DNA from: Mesoflavibacter sp037029465
GTDB lineage: Bacteria > Bacteroidota > Bacteroidia > Flavobacteriales > Flavobacteriaceae
DNA length: 64,000 bases
Reading direction: 5' to 3'
NCBI RefSeq assembly: GCF_037029465.1
Contig: NZ_JAYMEM010000009.1
Coordinates: forward strand, 62,001 to 126,000
Each line of letters opens with the position of its first letter. Within the stretch, counting starts at the first letter, position 1. The notes beneath the pieces are model-generated. The model did no database searches and was not told the DNA's origin. It saw only the letters and a program-made list of their open reading frames with translations. Of the stretch, positions 1-9,739 are shown piece by piece. A program made the translations under genes and the position numbers.

Positions 1-61
1 GAAATCTAACTAAAACGTTTGCGAAATTTTAAAAATGTAACGTAAATATTTAAAGATAATG

Positions 62-69
62 TATATTTG
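62..69 (+). promoter_or_regulatory. Candidate -7 box (TAnnTTTG) of gdhA
   Basis: The sequence TATATTTG matches the Bacteroidota sigma-A -7 consensus TAnnTTTG exactly and lies 50 bases before the gdhA start, leaving a leader of roughly 45 bases. I see no convincing TTG -33 element at the usual distance, so the assignment rests on the -7 box alone. Confidence 0.5.
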
Positions 70-118
70 CACTGCAATTTGACACTTAAAATAAAAGAGT
101 CATAATTTTATTGTAATA

Positions 119-1462
119 ATGAAACAAAAAATAGAAGCATTTTTAGATCAAGTAAAAGCAAAAAATGGTCACGAACCAGAATTTTTACAAGCTGTACACG
201 AAGTTGCAGAGACTGTAATTCCGTTTATAGAAGCTAATCCTAAGTACCAAGATAAATTATTATTAGAGCGTATGGTAGAGCCTGAGCGTACAATAATTTT
301 TAGAGTACCATGGATTGATGATAAAGGTCAACCACAAGTTAATAGAGGTTACCGTGTAGAGTTTAACTCGGCAATCGGACCATACAAAGGCGGTTTACGT
401 TTTCATCCTTCAGTTAACCTAAGTATATTAAAGTTTTTAGGGTTTGAGCAAGTATTTAAAAACTCATTAACCACTTTACCAATGGGTGGAGGAAAAGGAG
501 GAAGTGACTTTGACCCAAAAGGGAAAAGTGATAACGAAGTAATGCGTTTTTGTCAATCTTTTATGACTGAATTATACAGACATATCGGAGCAAATACAGA
601 CGTACCAGCAGGAGATATAGGTGTTGGAGGAAGAGAAATTGGTTATATGTTTGGTCAATACAAAAGACTTAAAAACGAATTTACTGGAGTTTTAACAGGA
701 AAAGGATTGTCTTATGGAGGATCTTTAATTAGACCAGAAGCAACAGGTTATGGTTGTGTGTATTTTGCAAAAAATATGTTAGCAACTAAAAACGATTCTT
801 TTGAAGGTAAAACAGTTGTAATCTCTGGATCTGGTAACGTAGCACAATATGCTTGCGAAAAAGCAACAGAACTTGGAGGAAAAGTTGTAACAATGTCTGA
901 TTCTTCTGGATATATTTATGATGAAGAAGGTATTGATGCAGAAAAATTAGCGTTTATCATGGAACTTAAAAATGTAAAACGTGGACGTATACACGAATAT
1001 ACAGAAAAGTATACTTCTGCAACTTTCCATGAAGGCGAAAGACCATGGAGCGTAAATTGTGATTTAGCAATGCCATGTGCAACACAAAACGAATTAAATA
1101 AAGAAGAAGCAGAAGCTTTAGTAAAGAATAATGTAATAGCAGTTGCAGAAGGTGCAAATATGCCAACAACACCAGAAGCTATTGAAGTTTTACAAAATGC
1201 TAAGATATTATTCTCTCCAGGTAAAGCCTCTAATGCAGGTGGAGTTGCAACTTCTGGTTTAGAAATGAGCCAAAACTCATTACGATATAACTGGACAAGA
1301 GAAGAAGTAGATGCTAAATTACACCAAATCATGGATGATATTCATGCATCTTGTGTAGAATATGGTAAAAATGATGATGGTACTGTAGACTACGTTAAAG
1401 GAGCAAATATTGCTGGATTTGTTAAGGTGGCAGATGCTATGTTAGCTCAAGGATTGGTGTAA
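119..1462 (+). CDS. gdhA: NADP-specific glutamate dehydrogenase
   Basis: This 447-residue protein is a full-length hexameric-type glutamate dehydrogenase. It catalyses reversible reductive amination of 2-oxoglutarate with ammonium to glutamate in the cytoplasm, which makes it the ammonium-assimilating enzyme. The signature PMGGGKGGSDFDPKG (about residues 121-135) carries the active-site lysine, and DVPAGDIGVGGREIG follows as in NADP-dependent enzymes. A Rossmann nucleotide site, VVISGSGNVAQYA, begins near residue 233. The length equals that of E. coli GdhA. The gene is monocistronic: a clear promoter box lies upstream and a strong hairpin terminator downstream. The cofactor preference is inferred from family resemblance and was not tested. 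Confidence 0.97.
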   Translation: MKQKIEAFLDQVKAKNGHEPEFLQAVHEVAETVIPFIEANPKYQDKLLLERMVEPERTIIFRVPWIDDKGQPQVNRGYRVEFNSAIGPYKGGLRFHPSVNLSILKFLGFEQVFKNSLTTLPMGGGKGGSDFDPKGKSDNEVMRFCQSFMTELYRHIGANTDVPAGDIGVGGREIGYMFGQYKRLKNEFTGVLTGKGLSYGGSLIRPEATGYGCVYFAKNMLATKNDSFEGKTVVISGSGNVAQYACEKATELGGKVVTMSDSSGYIYDEEGIDAEKLAFIMELKNVKRGRIHEYTEKYTSATFHEGERPWSVNCDLAMPCATQNELNKEEAEALVKNNVIAVAEGANMPTTPEAIEVLQNAKILFSPGKASNAGGVATSGLEMSQNSLRYNWTREEVDAKLHQIMDDIHASCVEYGKNDDGTVDYVKGANIAGFVKVADAMLAQGLV

Positions 1463-1486
1463 ATCAACAATTATATAAAAGTATTT

Positions 1487-1518
1487 AAAAGCTTTCCTTT
1501 TAATAAGGAAAGCTTTTT
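1487..1518 (+). terminator. Rho-independent terminator of gdhA
   Basis: A perfect 13-base-pair stem (AAAAGCTTTCCTT with AAGGAAAGCTTTT) closes a 5-base loop and is followed by a T run. It begins 24 bases after the gdhA stop codon. Confidence 0.85.
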
Positions 1519-1571
1519 TGTTTTTTTGTATATATTTTTATTAGAAATTAACGTTATACAAAAAAGTATTC

Positions 1572-3935
1572 ATGTCTTATAAACATATTCTATCTACAAT
1601 TTTAATATTTATATGTTGGTTTTCATCTTTTGCTCAAGATTTCTCTCAGGCATGGACAGGCTATTTTTCTTATTTAGAAATTAAAGACATATCTCAAGGC
1701 TCACAAAAAATATTTGTTGCATCAGAAAATGCAATTTTTTCTTATGACATCTATACTGATGAAATAGAAACTATATCTTCAATAGAAGGCATGTCTGGTG
1801 AGACAATAACAGCATTACTTTACGTTGAAGAAAGAAATCTTATAATTATTGGTTTTGAAAATGGGTTATTACAAGTTTATAATGAAATTGATAAAACATT
1901 TTTGAGTGTAGTAGATATATTAGAGAAAACATCAATTCCATCAGTTGATAAAGTTGTGAATCATCTATTCATGAATGAAAACTTAATTTACATTTCTACA
2001 GATTATGGAATTTCAGTATATAATATAGATGCTTTAGAATTTGGTGACACATATTACATAGGACCAAATGGGTCTCAACTAGAAGTTAGACAGACTACAG
2101 TTTTAGAAGGAAATATTTATGCAGCTACAGCACAAAGATTATATAAAGCTCAAATAGCCAATCCTAACTTGATAGATTATCAAGAATGGGAAAGTTTAAA
2201 TAATGGTAATTGGATAGGTATTCAAAATGTTGAAGGAGTAATTTATGCTGCAACAGCTAATAGAAGGGTTTATGAGCTTGTTAATGATAATCCAATACAA
2301 AAAATAATCTATCCACAAACCATTACAGGTTTTAAAACAAATGAAAACAAGTTAATTGTGACTATTAATAAACAGGTCTTTGTTTATGATAGTTTATTCA
2401 ATCAATTGGCTACAACATCTGCAACAGTTGAATATAACTCAAACTTTAGCAAAAGTATAAGTATTGGAGAAGATATATATGTAGGAACAAATAGAATTGA
2501 AAATGTTGGGCAAGAAGCTTTTGGGGTTTTAAAAGCCTCATACTATGAACCTGAAATATACAATGAAATACACCCAAGTAGTCCATTACTAAATAGGTTT
2601 TTTAAAGTTAAGTACCAAGAAGGTCAAATTTGGGGTACCCATGGAGGGTATTCTATTAACTATAATCCATTTTTAGGTCAAAGACGTTTTGGTTTAAGTC
2701 ACTTTGTTCAAGAAGAATGGGTGAATATTAATTATCAAACAATATCTGAAGCTGTAAACCTAACAGTCCCTTTAGCTTTATCAAACATATCTATAGATCC
2801 ATATAATACTAGTGAAGTATATGTCAGTTCGTCGAGAAAAGGAGTAGTATTTCTAAATGATGGAGAAGTAAATACTTTCTTTAATGATACTAATAGTACT
2901 ATTATACCTTTTTTAGGAGCAAACTTTTTTGTCTTTGCTAGTAATTTTGATGAATACGGAAATTATTGGGTAATGAATGGTAGGTATGAGAGGCCATTAA
3001 ATAGACTTTCTCAAGAAGGACAGTGGCAATCATATAATTTTAATTCTTTAATTAATCCACCAGATTCTAATTTAGGGTTTTCTTCCATCATTTTTGATGA
3101 TAGTGATACCGTTTTTATAGGTAGTTCTGATTATGGTTTGATTGCTTGTGTACCAGATAGTAATAACCCAACAATTGTCAATATTAGCAGTGAAGAAGAC
3201 GGTATGCCGTCTCCAAACGTAAGAGCATTAGCAATTGACAGAAATGGACAGTTATGGTTAGGGTTGGATAAAGGACTTAGAGTAGTTTACAACACACAAA
3301 GTTTTTTAGAAAACCCAGAAGTAGATAATATTGTGGTTTTAGATAACGGTGAAGCTAGTGAGTTACTTTACCAACAGTTTATTACAGACATAGAAGTAGA
3401 TGGGTCTAACAATAAATGGATAGCTACTTTGGATACTGGTTTGTATTATTTCTCATCAGATGGGCAGCAAACTATTTTTCATTTTACAAAAGATAATTCA
3501 CCATTACCAAGTAATGATATTTTGGATGTAGCATTAGATGAAGTAAATGGTATTGTTTATATAGCAACAGAAAACGGACTTCTATCCTTTAAATCGGATG
3601 CTTCTAAACCAAAAACTACTTTAGAAGATGCTTTCGTATTTCCTAATCCCGTTAGACCAACATTTGATATGGTTACAGAAAAAATCAAAATAAGAGATAT
3701 TTCTGAAAACGTAAACATCAAAATAACAGATATAGAAGGTAACTTAGTTGCAGAAGCAGAGTCTAACACAAACGGAAGATTTAAAGGTTACAACCTTGAA
3801 ATTGATGGCGGTACAGCTTTATGGAATGGTAAAAATCTTGCTGGAGATGTTGTAGCTTCTGGTGTATATTTAGTGATGTTAAACGACCTTGATACGCTAG
3901 AAACTAAGGTGCTTAAATTAATGGTGGTTAGGTAA
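1572..3935 (+). CDS. porZ: PorZ-like T9SS surface component (beta-propeller protein)
   Basis: This 787-residue exported protein has a signal peptide ending near residue 22 (FSSFAQ). It continues with two stretches of short WD-like/two-component-regulator propeller repeats (for example IDRNGQLWLGLDKGLRVV and DGSNNKWIATLDTGLYYF, residues 550-640). The C-terminal domain of about 95 residues starts at FPNPVRP, contains the ISGxY-like ASGVYLVML segment and ends in KVLKLMVVR, typical of T9SS type A sorting. The architecture and length match PorZ, the attachment-complex protein that delivers anionic LPS to the PorU sortase. The position directly before recO with a one-base overlap (TAATG) is one I associate with porZ in Flavobacteriaceae. 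A generic two-component-regulator propeller protein is the alternative name. Confidence 0.8.
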   Translation: MSYKHILSTILIFICWFSSFAQDFSQAWTGYFSYLEIKDISQGSQKIFVASENAIFSYDIYTDEIETISSIEGMSGETITALLYVEERNLIIIGFENGLLQVYNEIDKTFLSVVDILEKTSIPSVDKVVNHLFMNENLIYISTDYGISVYNIDALEFGDTYYIGPNGSQLEVRQTTVLEGNIYAATAQRLYKAQIANPNLIDYQEWESLNNGNWIGIQNVEGVIYAATANRRVYELVNDNPIQKIIYPQTITGFKTNENKLIVTINKQVFVYDSLFNQLATTSATVEYNSNFSKSISIGEDIYVGTNRIENVGQEAFGVLKASYYEPEIYNEIHPSSPLLNRFFKVKYQEGQIWGTHGGYSINYNPFLGQRRFGLSHFVQEEWVNINYQTISEAVNLTVPLALSNISIDPYNTSEVYVSSSRKGVVFLNDGEVNTFFNDTNSTIIPFLGANFFVFASNFDEYGNYWVMNGRYERPLNRLSQEGQWQSYNFNSLINPPDSNLGFSSIIFDDSDTVFIGSSDYGLIACVPDSNNPTIVNISSEEDGMPSPNVRALAIDRNGQLWLGLDKGLRVVYNTQSFLENPEVDNIVVLDNGEASELLYQQFITDIEVDGSNNKWIATLDTGLYYFSSDGQQTIFHFTKDNSPLPSNDILDVALDEVNGIVYIATENGLLSFKSDASKPKTTLEDAFVFPNPVRPTFDMVTEKIKIRDISENVNIKITDIEGNLVAEAESNTNGRFKGYNLEIDGGTALWNGKNLAGDVVASGVYLVMLNDLDTLETKVLKLMVVR

Positions 3936-4654
3936 TGCAAACCAAAACAAAAGCCATAGTTCTTTCAAAAATAAGATTTAAAGACAACGACTTAATAGTA
4001 AAATGCTATACCTCTAATCAAGGTATTGTAAGTTACCTGCTAAATGGTGTGTTAAAGTCTAAAAAAAGTAACAAAAAGATAGCCTATTTTCAGCCCTTAT
4101 CTTTATTAGAGTTAGAAACAGATCATAAAGAAAATAGGTCTTTGCAATATATAAAAGATTTAAAAACAAGTTTTTTATATAGCTCTTTGCACACTAATAT
4201 AGTTAAAAGTGCTATAGCCATGTTTTTAGCCGAAATTTTATCTCAAGCTCTAAAAGAAGAAGAGCAAAACTTACCACTGTTTAATTATTTAGAAACATCT
4301 TTTAAATGGTTAGATACAAATAGTCAAATTTCTAATGCACATTTATTATTTCTTTTAGAGTTAACCAAGTACCTTGGGTTTTATCCAGATGACTCTGAAA
4401 TAGATGCAGATTTTTTTAATCTTTTAGAAGGTCAATTTCAGCATATAAATAATTCAAAATACTGTATTTCTGGAGAAAATTTAACACTTTTAAAACAGAT
4501 GTTGGGCACAAATTTTGATGCATTAAACGAAGTAAAAATGAATTCAAAACAACGTCAGCAATTTTTAAAAATGTTGTTGCAGTATTTTGATTTACATTTG
4601 ACCAATTTTAACCAACCAAAATCTTTACAAATCTTAAATGATGTATTTAATTAA
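3935..4654 (+). CDS. recO: DNA repair protein RecO
   Basis: This 239-residue protein has the RecO layout. The N-terminal OB-fold begins with KTKAIVLSKIRFKDNDLIVKC and is followed by a helical domain. RecO works with RecR to load RecA onto SSB-coated single-stranded DNA in RecF-type recombinational repair. Bacteroidota RecO proteins often lack the C-terminal four-cysteine zinc finger of Gram-positive homologues, and no such cluster is present here. The ATG overlaps the porZ stop codon by one base and the end overlaps the next gene by 17 bases. The three genes are therefore probably cotranscribed, although the products are functionally unrelated. Confidence 0.93.
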   Translation: MQTKTKAIVLSKIRFKDNDLIVKCYTSNQGIVSYLLNGVLKSKKSNKKIAYFQPLSLLELETDHKENRSLQYIKDLKTSFLYSSLHTNIVKSAIAMFLAEILSQALKEEEQNLPLFNYLETSFKWLDTNSQISNAHLLFLLELTKYLGFYPDDSEIDADFFNLLEGQFQHINNSKYCISGENLTLLKQMLGTNFDALNEVKMNSKQRQQFLKMLLQYFDLHLTNFNQPKSLQILNDVFN

Positions 4655-7055
4655 GAAAATAACATTTATTTTTCTATTCTTTCTTTTTGTAAATTCTTAT
4701 GCTCAATCGGTAAAAGTTTTAGACAAGACAACAAATGCACCAATTTCTGGCGTAGCAGTTTTTAATAAATCTCAGACAAAAACTGCGATTACAGATGTAG
4801 ATGGATTGGTTGATTTAGAAAGTTTTTCAAATAAGGAAGTTATTTTCTTTCAACATATTTCTTTCAGTTTAAAAACAATTAAAAAATCTAATATTACAAA
4901 CAACACTATTTACTTAGAAGGAAATCAATTAGGTTTAGATGAGATTATAATTTCAGCTTCAAATTTTAAGCAAAACAAAAGAGAAATTCCTAAAAGTATT
5001 GCTACTGTAAGTGCAGAGCAGATTAGTTTTAATAATCCTCAAACTAGCGCAGATTTATTAGAAAACACGGGTAAAGTTTATATTCAAAAAAGTCAGTTAG
5101 GCGGTGGTAGCCCAATGATACGTGGTTTTTCAACCAATAGGCTCTTAATTTCGGTTGATGGTGTTAGGATGAATAACGCCATTTTTAGAGGTGGCAATCT
5201 TCAAAATGTTATTTCTATAGATCCACTTTCTATAGAAAAAACTGAAGTTATTCTTGGTGCAGGATCTACTATTTATGGTAGCGATGCTATTGGTGGTGTG
5301 ATGAGTTTTTACACTAAAAATCCTAAACTTTCTTATACAGATAGCTTGATTGTAGATAGCAACGTGATGCTTAGATATGCGACTGCAAACCAAGAAAAAA
5401 CAGCACATATTGATGTTAATTTAGGTCTAAAAAAATGGGGTTTTTTAACTAATGTTACTTATACAGATTTTAACGATTTGCGTATGGGTAGTCATGGTCC
5501 AACAGAGTATTTAAGACCAGAATATGTAGTGACACAAAACAATCAAGATGTAATTATTGAAAATAATAACCCTAAAATTCAAAAATTTACGGGCTACAAT
5601 CAAATTAACTTAATGCAAAAGGTTTCTTATAAACCAAAAGATGATTTAGATTTTGATTTAGGGTTGTTCTACACCACAACTTCAGATTATCCAAGATACG
5701 ATAGATTAATTAGATATCGTGGTGATAATTTGCGTTCTGCAGAGTGGAATTACGGTCCGCAACGTTGGTTTATGTCAAATTTAAAAGTAACCAAACGAAG
5801 CAGTAACGCAGCTTTATACGATAATGTAAAAGCAACTTTTGCCTATCAAAATTTTCAAGAAAGTAGAATGGATAGAAACTTTCAAGATGTTGAAAGAAAT
5901 GTACGCGAAGAGTCTGTTAACGCTTTATCTTTCAATTTAGATTTAGAAAAAGATTTAAGCACAACATCTAGCCTTTTCTATGGGGTTGAATATGTGTTTA
6001 ACAAAGTGAATTCTATTGGATACACAGAAAATATTGAAGATAATACAACCCAAAATACCGTCTCAAGATATCCAGATGGTGCTACTTGGCATAGTGCAGC
6101 GGTTTATGCTAATTATAAGTATAAGCCAACTGAAAAATTTGTATTTCAATCTGGGTTAAGATATAATAACGTGGCTCAAAATGCAGATTTTACTGCTAAT
6201 AACCAGTATTTAAATTTACCTTTTAATAAAGCTAATATTAATGCAGATGCGCTTACAGCTTCTACAGGAATTACATGGTTGCCAAATGATGTTTTACAAT
6301 GGAAGTTTAACTTATCTACAGCATTTAGAGCACCAAATGTTGATGATGTTGGAAAGGTGTTTGACTCAGAACCAGGATCTGTTGTTGTGCCAAATAACGA
6401 TTTAAAACCAGAGTATGCTTATAATGGTGAATTAGGTTTAAAATTGAATTTCAATAAAAAATTTATCTTAGACATGGCAACTTACTATACTTATTTAGAT
6501 AATGCTTTAGTAAGACGAAATGGAGATTTAAATGGTGAAACAGAGATTATTTATGATGGCGAATTAAGTAATGTACAGTCAATACAAAATGCATCAAAAT
6601 CTTGGATTTATGGCTTTGAATTTGGAGCACTTTGGAATATTACCGACCAATTTAAATTGACATCAAGATACAATTTTATAGGAGGAACTGAAGAAACAGA
6701 TTGCGTAGAAGTGCCTGTAAGACACGTTGCACCAAATTTTGGAGATACACACTTGGTTTGGCAATCTAATAAGATTAAGTTAGATGGCTTTGTTAATTAC
6801 AACAACAAATTGTCGTTTACGCAATTAGCACCTTCTGAAACTGAAAAAGATTATATCTATGCTTTAGATGAAAACGGAAATCCTTTCTCGCCATCTTGGT
6901 ATACTTTAAATCTTAGAACTCAATATCAATTAGGAGAAGACACTACTGTAACCGCAACTTTAGAAAACATTACAGACCAGCGTTATAAAACGTATTCTTC
7001 TGGTATTGCAGCACCAGGAAGAAATTTAATTGTGTCATTAACTTATAGTTTATAA
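4638..7055 (+). CDS. TonB-dependent receptor, heme/hemoglobin-receptor type
   Basis: This 805-residue outer-membrane receptor has a signal peptide (residues 1-22, ending NSYAQ), a carboxypeptidase-regulatory-like domain (about 24-100), a plug domain (about 110-225) and a 22-strand barrel ending in VSLTYSL. The plug segment GGGSPMIRGFSTNRLLISVD followed by GVRMNNAIFRGGNLQNVISI is the pattern I associate with heme/hemoglobin receptors of the TonB family, so heme or heme-protein uptake is a reasonable guess. The substrate is not proven. Two ATG codons stand in tandem (4638 and 4641) and either may start translation. The gene overlaps recO by 17 bases, so it may be translationally coupled. No clear Fur box was seen because the upstream region is coding. 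Confidence 0.88.
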   Translation: MMYLIKKITFIFLFFLFVNSYAQSVKVLDKTTNAPISGVAVFNKSQTKTAITDVDGLVDLESFSNKEVIFFQHISFSLKTIKKSNITNNTIYLEGNQLGLDEIIISASNFKQNKREIPKSIATVSAEQISFNNPQTSADLLENTGKVYIQKSQLGGGSPMIRGFSTNRLLISVDGVRMNNAIFRGGNLQNVISIDPLSIEKTEVILGAGSTIYGSDAIGGVMSFYTKNPKLSYTDSLIVDSNVMLRYATANQEKTAHIDVNLGLKKWGFLTNVTYTDFNDLRMGSHGPTEYLRPEYVVTQNNQDVIIENNNPKIQKFTGYNQINLMQKVSYKPKDDLDFDLGLFYTTTSDYPRYDRLIRYRGDNLRSAEWNYGPQRWFMSNLKVTKRSSNAALYDNVKATFAYQNFQESRMDRNFQDVERNVREESVNALSFNLDLEKDLSTTSSLFYGVEYVFNKVNSIGYTENIEDNTTQNTVSRYPDGATWHSAAVYANYKYKPTEKFVFQSGLRYNNVAQNADFTANNQYLNLPFNKANINADALTASTGITWLPNDVLQWKFNLSTAFRAPNVDDVGKVFDSEPGSVVVPNNDLKPEYAYNGELGLKLNFNKKFILDMATYYTYLDNALVRRNGDLNGETEIIYDGELSNVQSIQNASKSWIYGFEFGALWNITDQFKLTSRYNFIGGTEETDCVEVPVRHVAPNFGDTHLVWQSNKIKLDGFVNYNNKLSFTQLAPSETEKDYIYALDENGNPFSPSWYTLNLRTQYQLGEDTTVTATLENITDQRYKTYSSGIAAPGRNLIVSLTYSL

Positions 7056-7060
7056 AAATA

Positions 7061-7094
7061 AAACCAGCATTGACAAAATTGCCAATACTGGTTT
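7061..7094. terminator. Weak bidirectional hairpin between convergent genes
   Basis: An imperfect 12-base-pair stem (AAACCAGCATTG with CAATACTGGTTT, one mismatch) sits between the converging ends of the TonB receptor and the T9SS cargo gene. It has an A-rich left flank, which reads as a U tract on the minus strand. It probably serves the minus-strand gene, weakly. Confidence 0.45.
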
Positions 7095-7119
7095 AAAGAA
7101 TAGCATTTACACGTCATCC

Positions 7120-9624
7120 TTATTTTTTTATAGCCTTTTTAGTTATAGTTTGTCCGTTATTTAAAGTAACTTTAGCTATATAAAGACTACTACTTAATTC
7201 TTTCATGTTGTAAGTTTCTGTACTGTTTTCACCTTTAAAATTGTACACTTCTTTTCCTAAAGTATCAAATATTTGTATCGATTGAATAGTGAAGTTTTGA
7301 TCAACTTTAAACATGATATTATCATTTTCTAATTCAATAATAGAAAGGTTGTTTGAAGTAATTTCGTTATTATCAATACTTAAACTAGCATTATTGAAAA
7401 CAATTTCAAAACGGTTATTAAACTCACCTACTACAGAAGTGAAATTGTAATCACTTGCAGTTAAATCGTGAATGGTTGAGTTAAGATTGTCTTTTAAGTA
7501 AATAGGATTATTAGCTAGAAAATTTCCTTGGACATCAACAATTGAAATAGTGTAAAGTGTAGCTACATTTATAGAAGTTTTAAAGGCTACAGGTATAATC
7601 TCATCTTCATTTAAATCACTAATGTTTCTTGCTTGTATGGCAAATAGATTTGGATTGTTTTCTATTATAGAACCAAATTTAACCGCAGTATTAGAAGATA
7701 AATTTTTGGCAGCATCATAATATGAGCCATCAAAATTGTTTGTAGCTAAAGTATTGTAGACGATTAAAATTTGATTAAATACACCATTGTCTGATGTTAA
7801 GTTTAAACGAAGCTTTTCTACATGAAAGTTGTCACTTTCGTTATTAATGTTTGTAGTAGTTGTATTTGAATATCTAAAAAATTGATCGTTATTAGATTTA
7901 ACACGCATACCATTATTAAATATTACTGTTCCAGGTATTGTCGCATTATCATCATAGTTTACAAAAAAGCCTTGTCCAGAAGCAATATGTCTGGTAGGAG
8001 TAACACCATCTCCTCCTGCAGTTTCACCTACACCATTTATGATTGCATAATCTGACCCAGAAAAATTTAGGATTTGATTACCATTGTTATTATCTGAAGG
8101 CGGTGTGTTTTGTGACCATAAATAGATGCTACCATCTAATGTGCCTTCTGTATTAGATGTTGAGTATTTATTTGCAGCCATAAATAAGTCTACATCAATA
8201 GCAGAAGGGTAAGGATTGCCTATAAAATTCCAATTATTATCTGGTATTGCACTAGTACTACTATCATCATTTCTAACTACAGCAACGTTTATTAATCCAT
8301 TATTAAAAGGTCCCGAAAAGATATGTGCAAAGTTATTACCACTGCCTCCACCAATACTAAAAGATGTAGGGGACAGTGTCGCAGCGTAGCCAACACCAGG
8401 TGTCATTATTCCAGAAGCATATTGCCAATCGTCACCATTGTCATCAATATCATCTAATGTATCTGTTGCTGTATAAGCTGTTAATGTATTGTTGTTGCCG
8501 ACTTCATAGAACAAATCAGAAAAATTAGCTGCGTTAAAGTAAAAACGTCTATCTGGATTTGTTGTAAAAAATGTGTTTTCTATTGTTTCACCAGTAACAG
8601 GACTACTCCAATAAGTATATTCATACCAATTATTGATTATTGCTGTTCGTTTAGTTACAGTAGATGTTCCTGCTCCATTATTAGTAAAACTTTGAGTATT
8701 ATCATTCTGTAAAAAGCTACCCGCAGTTTGTAAATTAATTATTCCGTTATTATCTACATTTCTTTGTACTTCAACAAAAGTATTGTCTGCTATAAATAAA
8801 GTGTTTCCAGCAGATACTGTTAAGCTACAAGCACTAAAACTTCCATTTATAGAGGTGTCATAATAATCATTGATAATAACACTCTTTGTTAAGTCAGGTA
8901 AAATTCCTCCTTGCCATGTACCACTTGTCCAAGTTGCTATTGTTGTGCCACAAGGATTAGCTATATCGCAAGTGTAACCACATCCACCTAAATTACTAAA
9001 ACGTGTTGAAGATGTTAGCCAGTTACTTGCCGTTCCTGCATCTGCTAAAATATTAGCAGTCGTCGTTGTAGTTGTACAATTATATTTTGCATTAGAAATA
9101 TTTCCTCCTAAATTTAAAGCAGAAGTACCAAGCGTTAGAGACGCTGGTAAATCTGAAGTTGTGCTATTGTTTACAGGATCATAAGTCCAACCAGTACTAT
9201 CAAAACTAATACCATATAAAAAAAATGGTGTAGCAGTGGTATCTCTAAAAACTAGAATTTGTTCTCCACCACCATTTAATGAAAAACCACCAGTCGGATT
9301 GTTAGTTACCACGCCAATTGAAGGTGTAAAGTTATTTCCTGATGTTTCAGTAATTGTGATCTCTGTACCACATGGTAAGTCTTGATCAGATTGCCATTCA
9401 ATGATACCTTCTGAAGTAGAGAAAGATGAGGTTGTATTATTCCACGAATTATCTGTGAATTTAACTACTGTGCCTGTTGATGTTTCAGTTAATAATACAA
9501 ATGTAAATTGATCAGCATCATCTGCATTATAACCTGTAATTATAATTTCTCCAGGTTGTAAAAGTGTTTGGCCAAATGATAAAATAGTAAATAAAAAAAA
9601 TATTAATAGCGTAAATTTTTTCAT
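7120..9624 (-). CDS. Secreted protein with T9SS type A sorting domain
   Basis: This 834-residue exported protein has a signal peptide of 18 residues (LSFGQ). The N-terminal region (about 20-210) opens with LQPGEIIITGYNADDADQFT, resembling surface-protein modules of Flavobacteriaceae. A central region with repeated WYEYTYWSSPVTGETI and NFIGNPYPSAIDVD segments follows. The last ~80 residues form a T9SS type A sorting domain ending in GQTITKKAIKK. The C-terminal ~600 residues are clearly paralogous to the next upstream gene (9740-15073). No catalytic motif was recognised, so an adhesion or surface-structure role is only a guess. The start is supported by a standard signal peptide directly after the ATG. 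Confidence 0.85.
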   Translation of the reverse strand: MKKFTLLIFFLFTILSFGQTLLQPGEIIITGYNADDADQFTFVLLTETSTGTVVKFTDNSWNNTTSSFSTSEGIIEWQSDQDLPCGTEITITETSGNNFTPSIGVVTNNPTGGFSLNGGGEQILVFRDTTATPFFLYGISFDSTGWTYDPVNNSTTSDLPASLTLGTSALNLGGNISNAKYNCTTTTTTANILADAGTASNWLTSSTRFSNLGGCGYTCDIANPCGTTIATWTSGTWQGGILPDLTKSVIINDYYDTSINGSFSACSLTVSAGNTLFIADNTFVEVQRNVDNNGIINLQTAGSFLQNDNTQSFTNNGAGTSTVTKRTAIINNWYEYTYWSSPVTGETIENTFFTTNPDRRFYFNAANFSDLFYEVGNNNTLTAYTATDTLDDIDDNGDDWQYASGIMTPGVGYAATLSPTSFSIGGGSGNNFAHIFSGPFNNGLINVAVVRNDDSSTSAIPDNNWNFIGNPYPSAIDVDLFMAANKYSTSNTEGTLDGSIYLWSQNTPPSDNNNGNQILNFSGSDYAIINGVGETAGGDGVTPTRHIASGQGFFVNYDDNATIPGTVIFNNGMRVKSNNDQFFRYSNTTTTNINNESDNFHVEKLRLNLTSDNGVFNQILIVYNTLATNNFDGSYYDAAKNLSSNTAVKFGSIIENNPNLFAIQARNISDLNEDEIIPVAFKTSINVATLYTISIVDVQGNFLANNPIYLKDNLNSTIHDLTASDYNFTSVVGEFNNRFEIVFNNASLSIDNNEITSNNLSIIELENDNIMFKVDQNFTIQSIQIFDTLGKEVYNFKGENSTETYNMKELSSSLYIAKVTLNNGQTITKKAIKK

Positions 9625-9675
9625 CTTAATGATATATAATTAATAGCATGCTAAAAATATTTCATAAATTATTTT

Positions 9676-9710
9676 AAAACAAAAAGCTTCAACTTTATTA
9701 GTTGAAGCTT
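9676..9710 (-). terminator. Terminator of the 1777-residue cargo gene
   Basis: A 10-base-pair perfect stem (AAGCTTCAAC with GTTGAAGCTT, 9684-9710) is flanked on the left by an A-rich run that reads as a U tract on the minus strand. It lies just after the stop codon of the minus-strand gene at 9740. Confidence 0.75.
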
Positions 9711-9739
9711 AAGTTTTTAGCGATAAAAAACATTATCAA